A stretch of 9,454 nt of DNA from JAJNPS01 sp031426185 (GTDB lineage Bacteria > Pseudomonadota > Alphaproteobacteria > Rhodobacterales > Rhodobacteraceae): assembly GCA_031426185.1 (NCBI GenBank), contig JANPKV010000211.1:1-9454 (forward strand). Reading direction: 5' to 3'. The first letter of the stretch is position 1; every line of letters begins with the position of its first letter. Of this stretch, positions 5,863 to 9,454 are shown in pieces. The translations under genes and the position numbers were made by a program. Under the pieces are notes generated by a model. The model saw nothing but the letters and a program-made list of their open reading frames with translations. It was not told the origin of the DNA and did no database searches.

Positions 5863-6813
5863 GTGCGCGACCTCCGCCTGCCAGAAGAGCGCCATCCCGA
5901 AAAGGCGCACCGCGCCGACAACGCCCAGCCGAAAAAACCGGACTGGATCCGGGTGCGCGCGCCAACCTCCGAAGGCTACAAGCGCACCCGCGACATCCTG
6001 CGCGAGAAAAAGCTGGTGACGGTCTGCGAAGAAGCAGGTTGCCCGAATGTCGGCGAGTGCTGGAGCCAGGGCCACGCCACCATGATGATCATGGGCGAGA
6101 TCTGCACGCGGGGATGCACCTTCTGCAACGTGGCGACCGGCAAGCCGCAGACGCTTGACGCATTCGAGCCGGGGCGCGTGGCACATGCGGTCGCGGAACT
6201 CGGGCTGAACCATGTCGTGGTGACCTCGGTCGACCGTGATGATCTGGCCGATGGCGGGGCTGACCATTTCGCCCAGACGATCCGCGCGATCCGGCATCGT
6301 GCGCCCGCCACCACAATCGAGGTGCTGATCCCGGATTTCCTGAAATGCGGGCCGGAGGCGCTGGAGGCGGTGGTGGCCGCGCGGCCCGACGTCCTGAACC
6401 ACAATCTTGAAACCGTCCCGGGCCTTTACCCCGAAGTGCGCCCCGGCGCGCGGTATTTCCATTCCCTGCGCCTGCTGCAGCGGGTCAAGGAGCTTGACCC
6501 CACGATGTTCACCAAATCCGGGATCATGGTGGGCTTGGGAGAGGACCGGCAGGGCGTGCATCAGGTGATGGACGACATGCGCGCGGCCGATGTCGATTTC
6601 CTGACCATCGGACAGTACCTGCAACCGACGCCAAAGCATCACCGCGTTGACCGCTTCGTGACGCCGGATGAATTTGCAGCCTACGCAAAGGCAGCGTTCG
6701 GCAAGGGATTCCTGATGGTTTCGGCAACTCCCCTGACGCGGTCGTCCTATCATGCGGGTGACGACTTCGCGCAGTTGCGGGCAGCACGACTGGCGCGGCT
6801 GGGACGGGGCTAG
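5863..6813 (+). CDS. lipA: Lipoyl synthase
   Basis: LipA is a radical-SAM enzyme that inserts two sulfurs into protein-bound octanoyl groups, giving the lipoyl cofactor of 2-oxoacid dehydrogenases and the glycine cleavage system. The 316-residue protein has the auxiliary cluster motif C55-x4-C60-x5-C66, whose 4Fe-4S cluster is the sulfur source. It also has the radical-SAM motif C81-x3-C85-x2-C88 (CTRGCTFC) and the C-terminal RSSYHA (293-298), which supplies the unusual Ser ligand of the auxiliary cluster. Other family marks are VTSVDRDDLADGG (120-132) and IGQYLQPTPKH (249-259). The start is GTG at 5863, with AAGGGG at 5849-5854 eight bases upstream. No in-frame ATG lies nearby. It is a single gene here. 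lipB is not in the window. Confidence 0.97.
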   Translation: MRDLRLPEERHPEKAHRADNAQPKKPDWIRVRAPTSEGYKRTRDILREKKLVTVCEEAGCPNVGECWSQGHATMMIMGEICTRGCTFCNVATGKPQTLDAFEPGRVAHAVAELGLNHVVVTSVDRDDLADGGADHFAQTIRAIRHRAPATTIEVLIPDFLKCGPEALEAVVAARPDVLNHNLETVPGLYPEVRPGARYFHSLRLLQRVKELDPTMFTKSGIMVGLGEDRQGVHQVMDDMRAADVDFLTIGQYLQPTPKHHRVDRFVTPDEFAAYAKAAFGKGFLMVSATPLTRSSYHAGDDFAQLRAARLARLGRG

Positions 6814-6846
6814 CAACCCGGAACGGGCCTGCCTCAGAACGTCAGA

Positions 6847-6872
6847 CCCGGCGACCCGTGGTGAATGCCGGG
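6847..6872 (+). terminator. Weak stem-loop downstream of lipA
   Basis: CCCGGC (6847-6852) can pair with GCCGGG (6867-6872), loop 14 bases, followed by ATTTCT. An alternative stem uses GCCGG (6867-6871) with CCGGC (6879-6883). There is no proper T tract, so this is at best a weak terminator. Confidence 0.25.
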
Positions 6873-6897
6873 ATTTCTGCCGGCTCCACCGCCCGTT

Positions 6898-6911
6898 GCG
6901 TCAATTGACGC
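6898..6911. repeat. Perfect 14-bp palindrome between lipA and the cytochrome gene
   Basis: GCGTCAATTGACGC reads the same on both strands. It sits in the 139-base gap between two convergent genes, where a promoter operator would not be expected. Function unknown. Confidence 0.4.
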
Positions 6912-6952
6912 GCGCGCCATGGCCCGATGCCGCTGACAAGGGCAGGGCGGTC

Positions 6953-7843
6953 CTACTCTGCCGCAGGCACGATCTTCAGATAGGCGGCCACTGCGGCGCG
7001 GTCGCTTTCGGGCAGCTTGCTCATGTTGTCGACAACCTCCACCATATGGCCGCCGACGGTGTCGAACTCCGGCGTAAAGCCGGTGGTGAGGTAGGCCACG
7101 ATGTCGGCCTCTGACCATGTCAGCTTGGCGGGGGTGATGTTGGGGATGGTGCCCTCGCCGTTCGGGTTCGGCGCGCCGGCAAGCCAGCGGCTGCCGTCGG
7201 GTCCGCCAAGCACGTTGCGCGGGGTGTGGCACTCGCCGCAATGGGCCATGGCCTCGGCGATGTAGCGGCCACGTTCCTGCGCGGGCGACAGCTCGCCGCC
7301 GATTGCCCAGTCGGAATTCAGGTACAACAGCTTCCACATGCCCACCGAACGGCGGATGTTGAAGGGAAAACCCAACTCATGCGCCGGGCTGGGCGTCGCA
7401 TCGGGCGGCAAGGTAGCCAGATAGGCGTGCAGATCGGCGATGTCCTGCAGCTCCATGTGGGTGTAGGCGCCATAAGGCAAGGCGGGGTAGTAATGCTGCC
7501 CCTCGGGCGAGACGCCGTGTTTCAGCGCGTTCACCAGATCAGACAACGGCCATGCGCCGATGCCATGTTCGGGGTCGGATGAGATGTTCGGCGCAATGAA
7601 CGTGCCAAAATCCGTCACGAACCGCTGACCACCAGAAAGAACCAGCTCGGCCTCGCCTGTGGCACCGGGGGCGGTGTGGCAGGATGCGCAGCCTGCTGCC
7701 GTAAACACGATTTCGCCGCGGGCTGCGTCGCCCTTGAGGTCGGCCACAAGTGCCGGATCACCGCCGCGGGCCGCCGAGGCGAACCAAAGGCCCACGGCCA
7801 CGATCAGACCGAATACGACCAGATACCCTACGAACCGCCGCAT
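6953..7843 (-). CDS. Membrane-anchored diheme c-type cytochrome
   Basis: The 296-residue protein has an N-terminal hydrophobic segment (about 4-23) without an obvious cleavage site, so it is probably a periplasmic domain held by one anchor. Two c-heme sites are visible: CASCH (52-56) and CGECH (202-206). Each domain has the flanks typical of cytochrome subunits of alcohol, aldehyde and gluconate dehydrogenases: APNISSDPEHGIGAWPLSD, YPALPYGAYTHM (119-130) and IPNITPAKLTWSEADI. Met130 and one of Met267 or Met274 are candidate sixth ligands. ATG 7843 is chosen over the upstream TTG at 7876 because it has GGAAAGGA just upstream and puts the anchor at the N-terminus. No dehydrogenase partner is adjacent, so it may be a free electron carrier. 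Maturation would need the Ccm system, of which CcmE is nearby. Confidence 0.9.
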   Translation of the reverse strand: MRRFVGYLVVFGLIVAVGLWFASAARGGDPALVADLKGDAARGEIVFTAAGCASCHTAPGATGEAELVLSGGQRFVTDFGTFIAPNISSDPEHGIGAWPLSDLVNALKHGVSPEGQHYYPALPYGAYTHMELQDIADLHAYLATLPPDATPSPAHELGFPFNIRRSVGMWKLLYLNSDWAIGGELSPAQERGRYIAEAMAHCGECHTPRNVLGGPDGSRWLAGAPNPNGEGTIPNITPAKLTWSEADIVAYLTTGFTPEFDTVGGHMVEVVDNMSKLPESDRAAVAAYLKIVPAAE

Positions 7844-7966
7844 CCAGGCTTCCTTTCCAATCAGGTCCGAGACCAATCACACCGTAAAAATCGACAGATA
7901 TTTTCCCGAGGATACCGAATTGCGGATGACTGGCCAGCGGGCATTTTTCCCATCACATGGTTTTGC
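7844..7966. other. Gap between the small membrane protein and the cytochrome gene
   Basis: This 123-base stretch holds the cytochrome Shine-Dalgarno and no convincing promoter or terminator on the minus strand. A short CCAT-CAC-ATGG stem lies at about 7950-7960 but has no T run in the right direction. The cytochrome may be read through from hpt or have an unrecognised promoter. Confidence 0.3.
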
Positions 7967-8131
7967 TCAACGTGTGGGCAGCGTCAGCCAGTCTGGCCAG
8001 CCGAGCACGCGTTCAATGATCACCAGCGTCAGACAGGCGAGTACGATCCCCACCACCAGCTTGACGCGGTCCATCGACGGCGGGTTGGCGACCCAGCCGC
8101 GCATGCGGACAAGCCAGCCAAGGTAGTTCAC
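7967..8131 (-). CDS. Small single-pass membrane protein, 54 residues
   Basis: The frame opens at GTG 8131, overlapping the hpt stop in a GTGA, and runs to TGA at 7967. The product starts MNYLGWLVRMRGWVANPPSM, has a basic juxtamembrane DRVK, then a hydrophobic helix (about 23-45, KLVVGIVLACLTLVIIERVLGW), and ends WPDWLTLPTR. A Trp/Arg-rich start, an NPPS-x-x-RVK segment, one helix and a GWPDWLT tail resemble small uncharacterised proteins I recall from Rhodobacteraceae. The composition is clearly that of a real membrane protein. GGGGCG lies before the GTG inside hpt. The four-base overlap suggests translation coupled to hpt. Function unknown. The gene is too short for many gene callers. Confidence 0.75.
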   Translation of the reverse strand: MNYLGWLVRMRGWVANPPSMDRVKLVVGIVLACLTLVIIERVLGWPDWLTLPTR

Positions 8132-8712
8132 GGTGTCGCCCCGTTTGCGGTGACCCCGTCTGCGGTGACCCCGTCTTCGGTCAACCGCACCTTGCCGATA
8201 TAGGGCAGGTTGCGGTTGCGTTGGGCAAAGTCGATGCCATAGCCCACGACGAATTCATCGGGGATCTGAAAGCCGGTCCATGTGGCCCTGATATCTGCCT
8301 CGCGCCGAGAAGGTTTGTCGAGCAGCGCGCAGACCTCCAGCCGTGCCGGTTCGCGGGTTAACAACAGATTGCGCACATGCAACAAGGTGAACCCGGTATC
8401 GACGATGTCTTCAACCACAAGCACGTCGCGCCCCGCGATTTCACCGCGCAAGTCCTTGAGAATGCGGACTTCGCGGCTGGAATGCATCGCATCGCCATAA
8501 GACGACGCCTCCATGAAGTCGACTTCTACCGGCAGGTCCAGTTCCCGTACAAGATCGGCGATGAACACGAAGGATCCGCGCAACAGACCGACCACGACCA
8601 GCTTGTCGGTGCCGGCGAAATGCGCGGTGATATCGCGCGCAAGGCCCTCGACCCGCGCCGCAATGGCCTTGGCGCTGATCATCTGATCGATCACATATTG
8701 GTGTGAGGTCAT
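8128..8712 (-). CDS. hpt: Hypoxanthine(-guanine) phosphoribosyltransferase
   Basis: Hpt salvages hypoxanthine (and guanine) to the nucleotide with PRPP in the cytosol. The 194-residue protein has the PRPP-binding signature VLVVEDIVDTG (97-107) with the acidic pair E101-D102, the flexible-loop SSYGD (70-74), LLRGS (43-47), and the base-binding end FVVGYGIDFAQRNRNLPYIG (154-173). The family usually stops soon after this point. Here the tail extends in five-residue repeats TEDGV-TADGV-TANGA-TP (178-194) encoded by a 15-bp tandem repeat. ATG 8712 is preceded by AAGGGGGG. The stop overlaps the start of the small membrane protein gene, and the gene is divergent from the Coq10-like gene with a 67-base gap. 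Confidence 0.95.
   Translation of the reverse strand: MTSHQYVIDQMISAKAIAARVEGLARDITAHFAGTDKLVVVGLLRGSFVFIADLVRELDLPVEVDFMEASSYGDAMHSSREVRILKDLRGEIAGRDVLVVEDIVDTGFTLLHVRNLLLTREPARLEVCALLDKPSRREADIRATWTGFQIPDEFVVGYGIDFAQRNRNLPYIGKVRLTEDGVTADGVTANGATP
8146..8175. repeat. Perfect 15-bp tandem repeat in the 3' end of hpt
   Basis: The unit TGCGGTGACCCCGTC occurs exactly twice (8146-8160 and 8161-8175), with degraded copies on both sides (8131-8145 and 8176-8190). The unit length is a multiple of three, so gain or loss changes the Hpt tail by five residues without a frameshift. Confidence 0.85.
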
Positions 8713-8739
8713 GCCCGGCCCCCCTTTACTTGGCCCCAG

Positions 8740-8753
8740 TCAATACTCAATAC
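8740..8753. repeat. 7-bp tandem repeat in the hpt/coq10-like divergent gap
   Basis: TCAATAC occurs twice without a spacer (8740-8746 and 8747-8753) in the 67-base region that must hold both divergent promoters. It may be a binding site or chance. No clear -35/-10 pair was found in either direction. Confidence 0.35.
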
Positions 8754-8779
8754 CAAAGACGAAGTCACCGAGAGAGACG

Positions 8780-9274
8780 ATGCCCAGCCATCACGAAACA
8801 CGTGTCGTGCCCTACAGCGCCAGCCAGATGTATGATCTGGTGGCCGATGTTGCGTCATATCCGCAGTTTCTGCCGTGGAATTCTGCTGCCCGCATCCGCA
8901 GCCGCCGACCGATCGACGGACCTGATGGCAGGGGCGAGATGATGGAGGCGGATCTGGTGATCAGCTTCAAGGTCTTCCGCGAGCGTTTTGGCAGCCGGGT
9001 CAACCTGTGGCCCGAGTCCAGGCGGATCGAGACCGAATACCTTGACGGCCCGTTCCGGCACATGCAGTCGACCTGGGCCTTTCGCGATGTGGACGACGGA
9101 TGCGAGATCACGTTCGACGTCGATTTCGAGTTTCGCAACGCCTTGCTGCAAGGAATCATCGGGATCGTCTTCACCGATGCGATGTTGCGCGTGGTGCGCG
9201 CGTTCGAGCGGCGGGCGGCAGCGCTTCATGGCCCGCAAGGGCGAACCGGCGCAACCGGGACAACGGCAATCTGA
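8780..9274 (+). CDS. Coq10/RatA-type START-domain protein
   Basis: The 164-residue protein fits the polyketide cyclase/START family containing yeast Coq10 and bacterial RatA. The diagnostic N-terminal block is VPYSASQMYDLVADVASYPQ (10-29) followed by FLPW (30-33). Later come the hydrophobic-pocket strands with LDGPFRHMQSTWAF (88-101), EITFDVDFEF (109-118) and a long C-terminal helix (124-148). In alphaproteobacteria the likely role is binding ubiquinone and helping its delivery or synthesis. The automatic name RatA toxin comes from E. coli and is not supported by an antitoxin neighbour. ATG 8780 has GAGAGAG just upstream. A longer in-frame start at 8711 would overlap the hpt start and is rejected. 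The last 15 residues are low-complexity. Confidence 0.88.
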   Translation: MPSHHETRVVPYSASQMYDLVADVASYPQFLPWNSAARIRSRRPIDGPDGRGEMMEADLVISFKVFRERFGSRVNLWPESRRIETEYLDGPFRHMQSTWAFRDVDDGCEITFDVDFEFRNALLQGIIGIVFTDAMLRVVRAFERRAAALHGPQGRTGATGTTAI

Positions 9275-9315
9275 CGCGGGCAACACGACCTGTCGGACCG
9301 CAAACCGAATGTGAA

Positions 9316-9336
9316 GGGGGTGCCCTTGCAGCCCCC
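9316..9336. other. GC hairpin between the Coq10-like gene and clpP
   Basis: GGGGG-TGC (9316-9323) pairs with GCA-CCCCC (9328-9330 and 9332-9336) around a CCTT loop, with one bulged G at 9331. No T run follows, so it is not a standard terminator. It overlaps the -35 of the candidate clpP promoter. Confidence 0.4.
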
Positions 9337-9353
9337 GTCACGCGGAACTAAGA
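9325..9353 (+). promoter_or_regulatory. Candidate heat-shock-like promoter of clpP
   Basis: CTTGCA (9325-9330), a 17-base spacer and CTAAGA (9348-9353) resemble the alphaproteobacterial RpoH pattern CTTGAN-N17/18-CTATAT, with a weak -10. clpP is commonly heat-inducible, which motivates the call. Confidence 0.25.
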
Positions 9354-9407
9354 CTCTGTCAATGATCGCACGATTATCTTGCGACCACCGAACAGAGGCA
9401 TCTCTCC

Positions 9408-9454
9408 ATGCGCGACCCCGTTGATCACTACATGAACACCCTTGTTCCCATGGT
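9408..9454 (+). CDS. clpP: ATP-dependent Clp protease proteolytic subunit, N-terminus (partial)
   Basis: From the ATG at 9408 the frame reads MRDPVDHYMNTLVPMV before the window ends, only 15 full codons plus two bases. The LVPMV segment is how alphaproteobacterial ClpP begins, just before VEQTSRGERAYD, which would lie beyond the edge. ClpP forms the tetradecameric serine protease that works with ClpX or ClpA in the cytosol. The catalytic Ser, His and Asp are outside the window. GAGG lies about nine bases upstream (9395-9398). The call rests on the short N-terminal match. Confidence 0.82.
   Translation, partial: MRDPVDHYMNTLVPM

Noticed and set aside
5824..6816. 330-residue minus-strand frame opposite lipA
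   Set aside because: It mirrors lipA almost exactly, which carries all radical-SAM motifs; the antisense frame has no family features.
6834..7337. 167-residue minus-strand frame downstream of and within the cytochrome gene
   Set aside because: It lies largely inside the cytochrome gene in another frame, with shadow composition and no motifs.
7659..8126. 155-residue plus-strand frame through the cytochrome end and the gap
   Set aside because: It is antisense to the cytochrome start and the small membrane protein, and is rich in Arg, Thr and Ser without domain features.
8711..8779. N-terminal extension of the Coq10-like protein from the ATG at 8711
   Set aside because: It would overlap the hpt start on the other strand and add 23 residues absent from the family; the ATG at 8780 has a good ribosome binding site.
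8780..9274. RatA toxin of a toxin-antitoxin system
   Set aside because: The protein matches the Coq10/START family and no RatB-like or other antitoxin gene is next to it; the toxin name is a database carry-over.

Overview
The window looks like a chromosomal segment of a high-GC alphaproteobacterium of the Rhodobacteraceae (Rhodobacter and relatives). Three things point there: the ArgC variant with a GTGCN active site, the argC-ccmE adjacency, and an endolysin/holin pair of the kind that releases the Rhodobacter-type gene transfer agent (GTA). I see no insertion sequence, integrase, CRISPR array, tRNA or rRNA. Most of the window is housekeeping DNA with short gaps.

Layout. At the left edge is the N-terminus of a penicillin-acylase-like protein on the minus strand (1-115). 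Divergent from it is a plus-strand pair: a beta-hydroxyacid dehydrogenase (195-1058) and a GNAT acetyltransferase (1058-1525) that overlap by one base. A convergent minus-strand gene (1528-2085) encodes a predicted Tat-exported SYLF/YSC84 lipoprotein with a good sigma70-type promoter. A plus-strand block follows: argC (2325-3353), ccmE (3361-3822), a GH108 endolysin (3895-4506) and a GTA-type holin (4497-4979), closed by a stem-loop terminator. An aquaporin Z gene (5028-5714) lies on the minus strand and lipA (5863-6813) diverges from it. Then comes a minus-strand block, in transcription order: hpt (8712-8128), a 54-residue membrane protein overlapping its end by four bases (8131-7967), and a membrane-anchored diheme cytochrome c (7843-6953). 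Divergent from hpt is a Coq10/RatA-type START-domain gene (8780-9274). The right edge holds the first 15 codons of clpP (from 9408).

How it fits together. Respiration and cofactor themes recur: CcmE hands heme to apocytochromes c, the diheme cytochrome is a client of that pathway, the Coq10-like protein supports ubiquinone function, and LipA makes the lipoyl cofactor for 2-oxoacid dehydrogenases. The most unusual element is the lysis cassette, an endolysin without a signal peptide plus a holin. It sits next to ccmE with no other phage genes, which fits a domesticated GTA-release locus kept away from the GTA structural cluster. A CtrA-like half-site lies just upstream of it.

Other points worth a look are the small membrane protein coupled to hpt, a perfect 15-bp tandem repeat at the 3' end of hpt, and several palindromes or hairpins in the intergenic gaps. 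I found no clearly new multi-gene system.
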